Shown: positions 25,194-39,306, numbered from the stretch's first letter. The stretch is DNA of 64,000 nt from Poecilobothrus nobilitatus (GCA_947095535.1 OX352773.1:170078438-170142437); one strand, 5' to 3'. Program-made: numbers and translations. Notes: generated from the sequence alone by a model not told the origin.

Positions 25194-27091
25194 CTATTCT
25201 CTTGGCTGTGAATACTTTGATCTTCGTTTACTAGCTAATTGAGGTAAATTAGCATGATGTTTACGTACATGTACACCTAAATTACCTCTCTGTTTTGATT
25301 TATATGGACAATAAGGACACTGATGTGATGGTTCTTTACCACCACATTCAACATTTTCATGACGACGTAACGTTGATTTCCATCTATATTTTTTACCACA
25401 ATGTCTACAATTATACATTGCTTCAATTTCACCATTAGGACCAATTTCATATTTTGATAATGCACTATTACTACCACCACGATCACTACCATTACCACTA
25501 AGATTATCAGCACCACTATTACCATTACTATTATTGTTACGATGTCCAGTACCACTATTATAATCATTTAATGAATATTCTAAATTTCTTAATGCATGTG
25601 CTGCAATCATTGTATATTTATGATGTGTTTCATCATAATCACTTGCATCCATTGAAACTGACAATTGATTTGATGTATTAAAACCAGATTTAGAACCTTC
25701 AATTAAATGAATATCATCGATTTCAGGATATTTTCCTTCATCCTCATCATCATCCTCATGTTCATCAGAACTTGATTGTTCATTATCAGAATATTGATCT
25801 TTTTTCAATAGAAAATTTTGCATATATTTTGGTGGGAATTGTGGTGGTCCACTTAAACGTCTTTCTTCAATACGATTAGCACCATTACTTGCACCATTAT
25901 GCTCATTTTTTAATAAACCATTACTACTACCAACATTTTGTTGTGGTGGTTGATTTGGTTGTTCTTGTTGTTGACGTTGTTTTAATAACTGTTCTTGGGC
26001 CCGTATTTGATGATGAAAATTTTGATATCCATCTCTAAATAATGCTGCAGCTAATGCAGCAGCTGCTGGAGCAGACGGTAATATTGGCGGTTGTATAACA
26101 GATGGTGGTGCAACAACAACAGATGATTGAGGCAAACCTGTTACTAATGGTGTAGAATTTACAGGTACAACTGCTGATGTTGTTGATGTTGCTGGTACAT
26201 TTTCACCTATTAACGGTTGTATAATTGTTGCTAATTGTCCGGCAGCAGGTGATTTATTATTAACACTTGAATATTTTATTCTAGGATGAAATGGAGCATT
26301 TAATTTTTTACTAAGATCTTTTGTGGTTACATTTACCACAGATAATGTATTACAATTTTCTTCATTTTGTTGTTGTTGTTGCTGCTCTTGATAATGTGAT
26401 ATTTCATTTGATTTTTTTGAAACTACCATTTCATCACCATTTAAGTTTTTTGAAGCGGCTGTTAAATTTTCAATTATTGCTGATGCATGAATTGATGTTA
26501 ATTCTTTATTATTACTACCACTACCACAACCACCGCCACCACTACCACCACTACCACTACTCCCACCACCACAATTTGAAGATGGCTGTCGAATTTTTGT
26601 TGGTGTTATTGTTATTGTTGGTGTTGATGTTATTATTGATGTTGCACCATCAGCTGATGATGGTGATTTTTGTCTTGGAAATTTATCAATTTTACTATTC
26701 TTTGGTGCGTTTGCTGCATTTGCTTTATAAAATTCAAGTAACATATCAGATACATCAGACATTGATAATTGATGTGCTACTGGTGGTATACTTGACATAC
26801 CAGCAGTAACAGATATAGTTTTTCCAGATGATTCTGAAAATGAACGTTGTTGAGTATGTGATTGATGAGCTGCTTGTTGTTGCTGTTGTTGATGTTGATG
26901 TTGCTGTTGTTGTTGCTGTTGTTGTTGTTGTTGTTGTTGTTTATTACCATTTGTAAGTGGTAATGGACTGGTTTGTTGTTGTCGTATAATTCCAATATGT
27001 TTGTCATTTCTAACAATATTTGGCGTAGATGATAATTCTTTTGATAAATTATATCTGGATGTTATTTCGGTTTTAATATTTGTGCGCAAAT
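25194..27091 (-). CDS. lola: lola alternative terminal exon, 631 residues, two zinc fingers (most 3' exon in window)
   Basis: This is a variable C-terminal exon of the BTB zinc-finger transcription factor Lola, which acts in the nucleus in axon guidance and cell fate. On the minus strand an acceptor (ag at 27092-27093) is followed by a two-base overhang (AT) and 631 open codons to the stop at 25194. The first codon is TTG, read as leucine inside the spliced protein, so no start codon is implied. Residues 51-72 are a polyQ/H tract. Gly/Ser-rich, Pro/Ala-rich and strongly acidic (DEHEDDDEDEG) segments follow. Finger 1 is C561, C564, H577, C582 (C2HC); finger 2 is C591, C594, H607, H611 or H612. 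A basic tail (SKRRSKYS) may aid nuclear import. The long disordered leader makes it by far the largest variable exon here. The finger pair and splice phase match the other exons; the Drosophila isoform letter is not assigned. Confidence 0.92.
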
Positions 27092-30000
27092 CTAATATTT
27101 AAAAAAAAAAAAAAATAAATAAAATTAAATGATAAATAAATTAATTAAATTTAAAAACAAAAAAATGTATATTATTAATAGTTTATGATATTTTCTTTTA
27201 CATAATTATTGTAAGAATTGATTTTAAATTTATGTAAAATTTTTAAAATCAAATTTACAATAATTATTTATATATATTTTTTTTTTTGTAACTATAACTA
27301 TATTTTAAAAGTCATTATTTATTATAAAATATATAAATTTTTTGAATAAATAACGAAACTATAATAATTAAAATATTTTTATTTTATTTTTTTAATTCGG
27401 TGAATGTGCTTTATATTAAATATTAAAAAAAAAAATGTATAAAAAAGATAGATAATGATATTTAATTAGTAAGTGAAAAAAAAAATATATAAAATTAAAA
27501 AAAAAAACAATTTAGTATTAATAGCATGCAAATATATATATATATTTTTTTATAAAGAAATAAAATAAAAAAAAAAAAAATTTATATTTTATATATACTA
27601 AATACTTATTAGCAACTATGTATACAAAAATATATATGAAAATCTATTATTAATAAATTTATATTAAATTTGTATAAAAATCAAAAATATATATATATGT
27701 ATTTATAATTATTTTACTTATATATTAAAAATGAAACAACTTTTTTTTTTGTTTTTTTGCTTTTTTTTTTTTTTTGAAATTCTTTATATTTTTCATTATT
27801 ATTTTTTTTTTTCATTTATTATTTATATTTTTCTCTTTTTTTTTTGTAATATTTTATTGTATACCCTATATATATATATATAAATATTTTCAAATCTATT
27901 AAAAAAAAAAAAAAAACTTAATAAATAATTCCATTAAACCGATTAAAAATTTCTTTAAAACTAATTAATACCCTTAAAAAAAAAAATAACTAATAAATTT
28001 TGAAAAAAAATTAATTAATTAATAAACAAAAAAAAACAAAATTAAATGTATAAACTAAATATAAACTTATAAAACAAGTGCAAATGAATGTATATATAAA
28101 TTGCTTTATATTTTTGCATTATATATATATATGTACTTATATACTTTTAATAAAGGCAAATAATTTTTACATTATTAATTTATTATGTTTTATTATATAT
28201 TTATTTTGTTTGTAATATATTAATATGGTATATATATCACTAATAAATGAATAATAATTAACATTATTCCAACACATGATTTTTAATTTTATATATAATA
28301 TTTTATTTAATTAATAATTAATAATAACAAAAAAAAAAAAAAAATTAATAAATAAAATAAAAAATGAACGTAAATTTTTTTTTTTTTTTTTTTTGATGAA
28401 GTTTTTCCAGCACAATTTTTTTTTTTTAATTTTTTATGATGATGATGAATTTAACTATGATGATGAGATCTTTAGTAAAAATGATATTTGTGGGTTTCTT
28501 TTATTGATTGATTTATTTTTATTTTTTAGTTAGTTCTGTTTTGTTTTTGCGATTCTTTTTTTTTTTTGCAAATTAAAAAATATTAAATATGCATTAAAGC
28601 CCTTTTACCATGTTTTTTTTTTTTTTTTTTTTTTTTTTGTTATTTACCTTATAACTTTTTTTTTTTAACTTATTATTTTTTTTTTTATGTTATTTAAACG
28701 ATTATTTAATGATAATTTGTGTGTATATATGTTTTTAATAAGTAAATTTTGTAAATTTCAACACCCCAACCTGAAAAAATATATATGTTAGTATATGAAT
28801 GAAATAAAAATAAAATGATTATATAAATTTTATATTAATTTTTAATTAATATGTATATGTAATTTAATTTTTTTTAATTTATTTTAATGATTATATTTTA
28901 GAATTTACCAATCCATGTTGTGGTTAAAAACATCAAACTGAAATTAAACTAAAAAGAAAAAAATAAAAAAAAAGATAAATATATTAATTAAAATTGTTTC
29001 AATATAAAAATTATGTAATAAAAAAAAACTTATAGAAGAAAAAAACTTTGATGTATCAAATTGTCATGATATGAAACATAATCTAATTTTTTTAGTATAA
29101 TTCTACGTTAAGTTGTATTTTTTATTTGGTCAAGATAAAATTTATGCGATGCAATAATTTTTCTCTTAATTCCAATTACAAAATAAACAAACTTAACACA
29201 ACATTTTTTTTATATGTCTTACGAAATGCACAAGCCAAGTCATAAAAAAAAAAATTAAAAAGATTAAGAGATTCTTTTAAATTTTTATTTTTAATCATAA
29301 TTTTTTATAAAAAATTGAGTCAAATTTGCCTTTATTTTTTTATATTTCTGAGCTTTAATAAATATTTAGCGGACACTTCATTACTTTGGGTCACTAGTGT
29401 GATTATTCCATTATTTGCATTACGAGTGTAAAACTCCCACTATACCAAAAAAAAAAAATTTTACAATACCAAGATAGCTTACGTTTTCTATATACATTCC
29501 GCTCCCTTCAACATGCGGGAGGAAAAATTTTAAAAACATTTTTAATTGTAATTTTTCGTAAGTGAAATTGTTTATTAAAAAACAAAACTGTTAAAAAAGT
29601 TTTAATTTAAAATTTATCTAATATTTTCAATTATTTCCTTATTTATTCATTTTTAACATAAATTTAACAAAAAATTGTAAAGTTTATAACAAATAATAAA
29701 CAACAATTGTCATATAATCTTTAAATACCTATATCAAAATTATTTATTAATATAAAAAATTTATGAATAAATGAAATTTTAAATCATTTAAATTAATTTT
29801 AGAATATTTTGCAATATAAGTGACTTCATTTTGTACGAATGCACATATGTAAGTACATACATATATAAATGTAATAAAATAATAAAAATGTATAAATAAA
29901 TACTATAAATGGAGGAAAATGATAAATATAACTAAATTCATTATTTTTCGAAGTAGATGTACATAATTATATACATATTTAATATATTAATATTTTTTAT

Positions 30001-31700
30001 ACGATAGATATTCTAAATTTAAGTTTTTAAAGCATTCATTTATAAAAACCTCAAACTAAATGTACTGCATTGTTAACTATATTTATATATGTACACACAT
30101 ATAATATAATATTATGTATATCACCCTTATAATATTTATTTTATGTCGTTTCCTTTTTTTTTATTGTTATTAATTTTTAACATTGCCCTTGACTTTGAAT
30201 TTAAATATTTCTATCATTTCACATCAATCTACAAAATATTTTTGTTTTTTTATTCGAAAATGATAATATAAAAAAAATATTGTAATTATTTATTAATTTT
30301 ATAGAAAAAAAAAAAAGTTCTTTTTTTTATTATTTTTTAAATAAAAAGTTTGTTTTTTTGTTTTATAACTTATCAACCACACAGAAATTAAATTTTATAT
30401 TACACTGCTAATTATATTAAATTTTAAATAATAAAATAATTAGTAAAGTTATCTTAATTATGTATGTATGTGTATAATGTATTATATTAAAAGCTGTTAT
30501 TAATAATATTATTAATTTTAATTAATTCTATATTAATAAATTTTTATTTACAAAAAAATGTATTTATCAAAACTTTAATAAATAAATTTTATATAAATGA
30601 ATATACACAAAACAAAAATAGTTAATTTATAATTATTTAATTTTTTATTTAATTATTAACTTTTCTTTTCATTATATATTTAATGTTGAATGTATTTATA
30701 TACATACATACATATGTACCTACATATTTATATATTTTTATACACATATATATATTTAATTAATATTAAACTTAAAAAATGTAAAATTTAATAAAATAGA
30801 GTTTTAAAGACTCTTTTAAAAAAAATATTCAATAAATATATTAATATTTATTTATATTAAATATATTTATATTAATATTATATATTAATTGCACAAAATA
30901 ATTATAAAAAATTTAATATTTGATTGCACAAATATTTAATATTATGTATGTTAAAATGTTATTTGCATAATAAATATAAATAGATAAAAATATTAAATAT
31001 AATTTATGTTTTTTAATTTATAATCTTTTAATAAATTTTAAAAAATTAAAATATAAATAAACTTAATTTAAATATATTGTATTCATATAAATTTTAAATT
31101 ATATGCAAATTAATAAATGAAAGTTTTCAAAAAAAAAAAAAGAGCAAAACAAAAACACAACAGCACCATTTTACTTGAAGTCTATAATATTTGATTCTGA
31201 CCTATTTAAGAATTTCCAAATTGTTTAAAAGTCCTAGACAAAACAAAATTCAAAAAAAAAAAATCCAAAAAAAAAAAACATTAGAAAAATAATAAAAATG
31301 AGAAATATGTGTTGTAAAAGTTTTTTGATTAGTTATTTTTCATTTGGTTAAATGTTTAAGGAAACCTATAAAAACGTTGCTTTATTTATGAAATTTTAAT
31401 AATATTTGTACTTTTTATACCTACATACAAAAATTTTAAATTTAAATTTTAAAAAAAAGGTTACAATTTTTCTCTAATTCTTCAATAGAAATGAAAACCT
31501 TTCGAAACCTTTCAGAATCATTTATTATTCAATTATCAGGCTTTAGACCTAATTTTTTGAAAAACATTTTTGATATTGATACTCTTTTATTTAAAAAAAA
31601 AAAAAACCGGTTCATTGTTTTAAGTCAAATACTTTTTAAGGGTCATATAAACCTTTTCATAAGCTAATAGTTTCTACATTTTTAATACTTAGGCTGTGTG
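27092..31700. other. Intron-like AT-rich tract upstream of the 25194 exon
   Basis: Contains the poly-T/acceptor region of the downstream exon at its left edge. Otherwise it holds poly-A/T, (TA)n (for example 27537-27550 and 27870-27884) and no zinc-finger coding signal on the minus strand. Confidence 0.7.
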
Positions 31701-32072
31701 CCAATCGATAACTTTTTACTTGCGGTGAAATAAAAAAAAAGAAATTACTAAGGTAGAAAAAAAATTAAAATTTTACTTTGCCAAATGAAAACAGAGCATT
31801 ATTGAAGTTCGTCAAAAATTTTTATTTGTTAATTGAAGTTTTTTATAAATTATTTAAAAAAATTGTTTTGAAATCAACAAATATTTTGAAATTTATAATA
31901 ATACACTTTTTTAAAATTAATATCAACTGATGCTGAGACGATAGTAAAATAAGTAATGACATTTAAAAAAATTTAAATTAAAATTTTCACATAAATATTC
32001 ACCACACTTATGTCAAAATTTATCTTCGGTAAGTCAAAGTTTTACTCAATTAGGTAAAAAGTTATCGATTGG
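31701..32072. mobile_element. MITE, about 0.37 kb, 19-bp perfect TIRs
   Basis: CCAATCGATAACTTTTTAC (31701-31719) and its exact reverse complement (32054-32072) bound the element. A few bases outside also match with transitions (tgtgtg versus tatata). No coding capacity. Confidence 0.85.
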
Positions 32073-32109
32073 TATATAATTTCCGAAAAAAACTGCAAAA
32101 ATATTCACC

Positions 32110-32478
32110 TTAGACCTTGTTTACATTTGGGGGAAAAACGTACCTTATTCCACTCCATTTGCAACCTTCATGTTTACAACAGGGTGAAAAAAAAACTGCA
32201 AAAATATTCTCCTTAGACCTTGTTTACATTTGGGCAAAAAACGTACCTTTTTTCACTCCATTATCAACCTTTATGTTTACAACAGGATGAAAAAGGGGGT
32301 TTTTTTTTGGCAAAATGATGTCAGAACATTGGTACATTAGAAATGAAATGACGATTTCTTTGCATTTCTTTTTCATTTTGTTCCGACACGTTTCCTTTTA
32401 CCATCCCGCTTTCCTCCCTTGTCTAAAAATTTTGTTGAAGTAACGTACGTTTTTCTTCCAAATGTAAACAAGGTCTTA
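32110..32478. mobile_element. MITE, about 0.37 kb, with duplicated left terminus
   Basis: The left TIR TTAGACCTTGTTTACATTTG (about 32110) pairs with the right end about 32442-32478, whose reverse complement starts TAAGACCTTGTTTACATTTG. Both run on into GAAAAACGTAC. A 101-bp segment including the left TIR is tandemly duplicated (32085-32185 and 32186-32292), so a second internal copy of the terminus lies at about 32213. Confidence 0.8.
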
Positions 32479-34170
32479 GATAATTTTATTATTTGTTTAA
32501 CTATATGTGTTACATTTTCTTGGACTTGGAATTTTTACTATCGGAGTAATCTCATTCAAAATTTTATAACTTATAATAAGTGTAATCAACGGAATCACAA
32601 AATAAATTTCGAAATAAATCAAATGTAATTATAGATAAAATTTAAATTAATGATAAATTCTCATGACAGGAATATTTTTTTTTTTTAATTAATAATTATT
32701 TTAATAAAAATAAATTTACAAAAAGAAAAAAAGTGAAACTGTTATACACTTCCCTTCTATCTCTTCATTTTACAGATAAAGATACTTTATACATATATGT
32801 ATGTATAAATATATATAAAATACACATTATATTACAAGCATCTGCTACAATTGTATTTTACCAAACCAAAAAAAAAAGACAAAATATCAAAAAACTATCC
32901 TATAAATAAATTTTTAAACATAAAAGAAAAGTTTAAAATTAACTAATACATATGCATCTACGTCCATCCATACAAAACACCAAATTAAAAATTTTACAAG
33001 TTATTTTCTATTACAAAAAAAAAAAAACTTAACTTCAATAACAATTTTTTTTTTTTATATTTTATTGTAAAAATGAAACTTCATGAAAAGGGAGCAGGTA
33101 TAATATTAAAATTTATGTATGCTTAAAATATTAACAAAAAAAAAAATTCGAAACATACACATAAACAATTACATATTGTATCCTTATTCCTTTTTCATTT
33201 TAATGTAAACACATCCATTCATACGTCTATTTTTATACTTTTTTTTTATTATTATTATTATTTTTATTTTTTTGTGTTTTTAGCTTGCATTAAAATATTT
33301 AAACGCATATTTAATTCTATTTTAATACATATCCATTTATTATTACGTTTGTATATGTTTTTATATAAACCCTATATATGTACATACCTAGTTATAACTA
33401 TAAATTTCATTCACGTATCCGATCTTACATTGAATATTTTCTATTACAAATATTGTTTGTTACGATATACGATAAAACTTACAACAAAAATAAAATAAAT
33501 TTGAGAGAAAAGAAAAGAAAAAGTATGCAGGTAGAACTTTACGAGAAAAAAAATTCTAAAGTCTATTAAATTTATGCAATTGTATAGGTGGTGGTAAATT
33601 ATTTATAAATAAAAAAGGTACCTTACAACATTTTTTTTTTTGTTTTTTTTGTTTTTTCAATTAATACAAACAAATAAAATTACTTGTAAAAATTTCGAAA
33701 AGACGAATAACGAGTAAATCCCTTTTTTATGTTAAGTATACGAAAATGCAGTTTTGTAAGTTTTGTTTTAATTAAATGCGCTTTATAGTTTACCGTTTAT
33801 TAAATGTATACATATGTATGTTCGTACATAATATATTTATGTTGCTATACGGACACATAATATCATTCGACGTCCTATAAAAAAGTAGCAAAAACTTATG
33901 AATATGTACCTATTTAGAAATATAATTCCTTTGTTATTATTTAAAGGATATTACAAGTATTAAATATGTTTTAGGATCGTTTTTATTTCATATACATTAT
34001 ATATGTATATATGTACAAATGTGTAGAAATATATGTATGCATACATATATTTTTCGGAATTTTGGAATAAATAAGATACATATGATATGATAAAAATACA
34101 AGAATATAAAATAATAAAAATATATATATATATATATATTCTAGAAAAAAATTTTTTTTTTTTTTATCAC
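32479..34170. other. Gene-free AT-rich tract
   Basis: No convincing exon. Overlapping short plus-strand frames near 33274-33569 are rich in Ile, Tyr and Lys and carry no motif. TATA/TACATA microsatellites are frequent. Confidence 0.7.
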
Positions 34171-34513
34171 TATAATGTTGCCCATACACGGCGGACTAGG
34201 TGTAAACTTAATACGCGGACAGGTTTTAGAAACATACCACACACTTATCCAACCATGTACCAATTATGTACTTTATATTTTTACTATTTTGTCAAATCAA
34301 AAAATCTCCAATGTTAAAATGACATTTAAGTTGTACAACTTGCCCATACACGATACTACTCAACCGCAAACCAAAGACTCCGCCCACAAAAATCAAATTT
34401 TGAAATTCATCCAACCATCACAATGGTTTTACAACTTGCTCATACACCATACAACTTATCAAGTTCACGGACCTGTTCTAAAACCTGGTCCGCCATGTAT
34501 GGGCAGCATAATA
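34171..34513. mobile_element. MITE, about 0.34 kb
   Basis: The left end has TGCCCATACACGGCGGAC; the reverse complement of the right end has TGCCCATACATGGCGGAC. 22 of the 25 outermost bases agree. Related words (cttgcccatacacgatac, ttgctcatacaccatac) recur inside. Open frames spanning the element have no protein motif and arise because it is less AT-rich than its surroundings. Confidence 0.85.
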
Positions 34514-34897
34514 TAAAAATATACATGTATGTAAAAAAAAATTTAGTGAAAATCATCACAATTGCATTTACAAAACAAAAAACAATCCTTTTAAATTTTA
34601 AAAGCGTATAATGATTGTAAAAAAAAGTCTTAAATTAATACTAATTACAAGCTATTTTAAGCGTTTAGAAACTTAGGGATATTTTTCTAAAAAAAATAAA
34701 AAGTCGAAACTGCAACATTATGAATACACGAAATTTCTGCGACTATATGGTTACACTAAAATTAAGCTAAATTAAAAAAAAAAAATCCTTAGGTACTTTT
34801 TTATTTTTTTTTTGAAAAATTTATATGGAACTTTCATATTTATATTTAATTTAGATTAATTTAAAATATGCCTGCATATATACAACATATGTATATA

Positions 34898-35240
34898 CAG
34901 GAGTGCATTTCGTTTCTAAATCTCTGGTGTTTAATTAACACTATAATAGATAAAACTTGTTTCGAAAAGCCAGAGTAGAGTAAAATAAACTCTCTGACGT
35001 CATAAATATCGTTTTGAAACACCAGAATCGTGTTAATAGTCAATTTTTTTTAATCCTATTCGTGAGGAGAAATAAGAAGTGTTAAAAATGTCAAAATCTT
35101 ATGAAGTGTCATTATTGTTTTTTTTTATTTAAAATTTTAACATTATAAACTTACATATTAAAATAATTGTAAGCGTAATCGTTTAGCGTAAGCGTAAAAT
35201 TATAAACTCCACTCGGAGTAAGAAACGAAACGCATTCCAG
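34898..35240. mobile_element. MITE with TA target duplication, 343 bp
   Basis: The left end CAGGAGTGCATTTCGTTTCT and right end (reverse complement) CTGGAATGCGTTTCGTTTCT match with few changes. TA lies directly outside both ends (34896-34897 and 35241-35242). Size, TA duplication and lack of coding fit a Tc1/mariner-type MITE. Confidence 0.85.
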
Positions 35241-35242
35241 TA

Positions 35243-38112
35243 AATACATACGAAGTTTATGTAAGCTGAAAAGTTTCAAGTTAAAGTTCGAATATTAGGC
35301 AGGTGGTTACAAAATTGCACATTTATGGTATCCCCTACCACCATCACCATTGTATCACCTACCTCGCATTCACGATGATCACAAATGATCAAAGCCTAAA
35401 TTTCGAAATATCTAATTAATATCTCATTTTGAGAACATCTGGAAAAAAACGTACACACATAATATAACATATGCATGTATACATACATTCATATGTACAC
35501 ATGTATCTATAAATTCGACCATATACAATTATTTACATTAAGGATCTGCAAGAAGCCTAAAATTTTAACATATTGAAATATTATGAAAAGGATCCTTCAA
35601 TAAATGAAAAGACTCTTCGAAGAGTATTCGTCTAAAATAAAATAATTAGATCTAAAATAACTAATATAACAATTGAAAATCGATACATACAATTTCTTTA
35701 TAAGCCATTACATAACTTAACATAATGATTTTAGTTATATGTATATCATGAGTCACGACTCACGAGTCCTCATGACTATTAGAAAAAAGCAACAAGTGTG
35801 TTACCACAGAACCGATAGCAGAAACAGAAAAACTTAATATTTGTGTTTTTAATGGGGTTATGACATTGTATAAGAGCTATATTATAGATATATTATAGCT
35901 ATTAGCTATATATAGTTATATTATCTGTATATTTGTATATTTTATATATTATCCAATATTGTGTACATACATATGTACATAAATCTGTATGAAAATATGT
36001 ATGTACATAATATTCATAGATTTATTAAATTGAAAAAAAAAAATTTTCACCCAAAATAAACGTCGTATTAGCCTAAAAAGTTAGAACCTAAAAATTTGTC
36101 GGATAAAAACTGTGTTTTATAAAAAAAGTTGTCGCTCTTTACTTGTGTGTTACAATTTTCCCTTAATATTTTTTTTTCATAATAGGTATTTTCTTTTTGA
36201 AAATATTCGTAAAAAATGCAAGCTACTTCATAAAGTGGCACTTGGAACTGACGAATTTCTACCCAAAGCTTTTCAATTTGACATATTAACGTCAAAATTT
36301 TATTTATGAAATTTTATCGAATTCCGTCCAGTCATTTGGACTGTATAAGTGCCCACAGCACAAAAAAACAAACAGAAAGACAGGCACACAAACAAAAACC
36401 ACTCTACAAAAACAGTTAAAATTCTACGAATTGCAGAAATGCATATTGTATACACAAATCTGAGATTCGAAATGTTGATGCCATCACAATACCTTCCTTG
36501 TACATTACATGTATGCGATCGGTAAAAAAGATTTAAATCTTTAAAACAAAATTTTAAAATTGCTAAAAATGCTTAATCCCTTTTAAAAATGAATATAAAA
36601 AATTTTAAGATTTTATATTTAATATTTTTTTTTTTTTATTTTTTTGTGTTTTGTATACTTAATTTTAAAATCAAAAACTATGCATGAAATACAACTCCAT
36701 TAGAAGTTGAGAAGTTTTTGTTTTCTTTTTTATTTAATTTTTTTTTATCCGTGGCTTTGAATTTCAAACAAGCCCTAAAATTTATAGATAAAAGATTAAA
36801 TTTTTTTTTTTTTTGTTTCTTTTATTTAATTCTTAAAAACACATGACTGTAAATAATAAACATGAACTTTACCTATAAACACATATTTGTAGATATACGA
36901 AAACAAAAGAAAAGGAAAAAAAAAAGGCATAAAAAGTTAAGAAAGTTGCATTTGAAATTTTTCTTTTTGTATGTGTTTGTTGAAAGATAAGAATAATTTG
37001 TACATTTTATATGGCTTATAATAATGACTTTAAAAAATGCTTTCAGTTTCAGTTTATCAGGATAAATTAAGAATTTTTGAATACGCAGTTAGGTATCTCG
37101 TATATATACATTAATATACATACATAATATGTATTGTATAAAAATGTATGTATATTATGAAATTATGAACCAAATGAATATTGTATTTACTTACTGTTAT
37201 AAATAAACGAATTTAAAAGATAAAATAAATATTTGAACTAAAGTGCATCGAGTGCTTAAAGATGAAAAATTCTATTCATAAAAAATAGTATGAAGCATGT
37301 TTTATCCCTAGGTTTGATTTTTTTTAAATATATGTACATCCATACCATATATACCCGTATATACGATAATTTATTATGTAAAGTAGTAGTGGGGTAAATT
37401 AAATTCCGAATTTTAAGATATGTACAATTTTTAGTTTTATTATTTTTTTTTTAGAGATAACATAAATTTTTGCTTTTCAAAAATAATAAAAATCAAAAAT
37501 AAAAGAAGTTTTTAACGTGGAATGAAAATGTTGTAACTGTACTATTACATTAAATAAAACTGTATCATTTAGATACTTACATATGTACATATATGTGTGC
37601 ATGTACGTATACATATATACATTCTTTGAAAAAATCAAATAATACCGGAAATAGCTTAAATGAATAATAATTTTTTTAAATTTCAAATTTCTTAATATAT
37701 GTATGTATGTTTTATAGGAAATTTTAACACACATGAAAAGAATATCTAATATATGTAAGTATATATGTACATATATACTAACATATGTATATGTATGTAC
37801 ATTATATACGGATTTTTTTTTTTAAATTTTGTAAAAAAAAAATTAAATTGAACCTACTCATAATTATTATTATGTATCTTACAGGCAAAATTAACTCACT
37901 GAACTTGAAAAAGTTTGAATTATAATCTTTAAAAGTTTTATTAGACCATCCTCGTACTTATAATTTGTATTGGTACCTATAATTTATCTCAAATTTACAA
38001 CTAAGTATACTAGTATATAGATATGTATGTATACATATTACAATACTAAAGGTGTTTTCGAATCTATCGTACTAGCCACTAGCGCTTAACACTTCTTTTC
38101 TTAATCTAACTA
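35243..38112. other. Gene-free tract with transposon-like scraps
   Basis: No supported exon. Around 36320-36430 the text gaattccgtccagtcatttg, followed by an A/C-rich cagaaagacaggcacac run, resembles the 3' tails of dispersed insect elements. TATGTACATA-type microsatellites are abundant. A short inverted GAGTC cluster sits near 35748-35778. Confidence 0.55.
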
Positions 38113-38165
38113 TTATTTTGTGCCTGTAACCATGTATTTTATTAGATTTTACAGGCACAAAATAA
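38113..38165. repeat. Perfect 17-bp hairpin
   Basis: TTATTTTGTGCCTGTAA (38113-38129) is exactly complementary in reverse to 38149-38165, with a 19-base loop. Its origin is unknown. Confidence 0.9.
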
Positions 38166-38900
38166 CTGTTTTTTTACATTACATGTAATACAGTTAGTAT
38201 TACATTTTTAGTACGGAAATCTACACTGTAGTCAAGAGTATAATAAAAATTTAACATTTTATATTCAATTGCTATCAGCTAATTTAGTTTGATATTTTCG
38301 ATTGTAGTAAAATATTTTCGGAGTTTTTCGGAATTGATTAAATGCAATTAGCTAGTGTGAAATGAGAAACGCACTAAATATAAAATTTTGTCTATATCGG
38401 TTAAATTCAATTATTTAAGCTTTTACAATTTTTTTTATTAGACTTTTGTTCTTGATTGTAGACAAAGAGAACAAAATTATATTTTTATATCTGCATATAC
38501 AGTAAATTTTTAAAGGTTAGCACTGGACACATTTTGTCTAAAGTTAGCAAAATTGTTTTAAAAATAATTAAAATATAATACAAAAAATTAATTAGTCAAA
38601 TAAATTTGAACAACTTTTAAATAATTAAAATATTATGAAATTATATTTTTTTAATTATTAACTAAAAGTTCCGTAATTTTATTTTAAATGTGTTATGTAA
38701 TTCATTTAAATACATTTAAAAAAAAAAAAACTATAAGATAATATACATATATTATTTAATTAGATACACTTGTGTAAATATTCAAGTAAAAAATAAATTC
38801 CACAAAAGTATATTTAAATATCATTAATATATTACTGTACACACCTCCCCTCCCAAATTAAAATTTTAAAATATTATTTTATTTTTCTTATTATCTAAGA

Positions 38901-39306
38901 TATAACATTTTTACTTTAACTGAAGACTTTTTTTACTTTAAGTGTAAACATTTTTACTTTAAGTAAATATTTTTATTAATAAGTTTATAAGTGAAGAAAT
39001 TTTTATTTTAAATGAAAAATCTTTTCTCCAAACATTTATGTTATATAAATATTTAATATACATACATTTAATTTATGTAATTCATAATTTATATATTAGG
39101 GCAGATATTTAAGTATGAATGTATATACATATTATATATATATATAAATGCGTATATTATATATAATTTTTTACTTTAATTTTTATTACAAATGTCTTCA
39201 CTTAAAGTAAAAAAAAATCTTTAATTAAAGTAAAAATTTCTTAAATAATTAAAGTAAAATTTTCATTTGAAATAAAAAATTTTCACTTAAAGTAAAAAAG
39301 GTATAA
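38901..39306. mobile_element. MITE family copy 1 with repeated CTTTAAGTGA-type subterminal motifs
   Basis: The left half carries repeated tttttactttaa(g/c)tg(a/t)a words. The right half carries their reverse complements (cacttaaagtaaaaa). The core includes tatataaatatttaatatac, shared with copy 2. The right end is AAAGTAAAAAAGGTAT. No coding capacity. Confidence 0.8.

Noticed and set aside
25277..25567. Minus-strand 96-codon frame inside the giant lola exon
   Set aside because: It overlaps the 631-codon exon in another frame and is a low-complexity Val/Ile shadow.
26321..26809. Plus-strand 162-codon frame
   Set aside because: Antisense shadow of repetitive lola codons (His/Leu/Tyr/Val rich), no motif.
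34175..34516. Plus-strand 113-codon frame
   Set aside because: Coincides with a MITE whose ends are inverted repeats; no protein motif.
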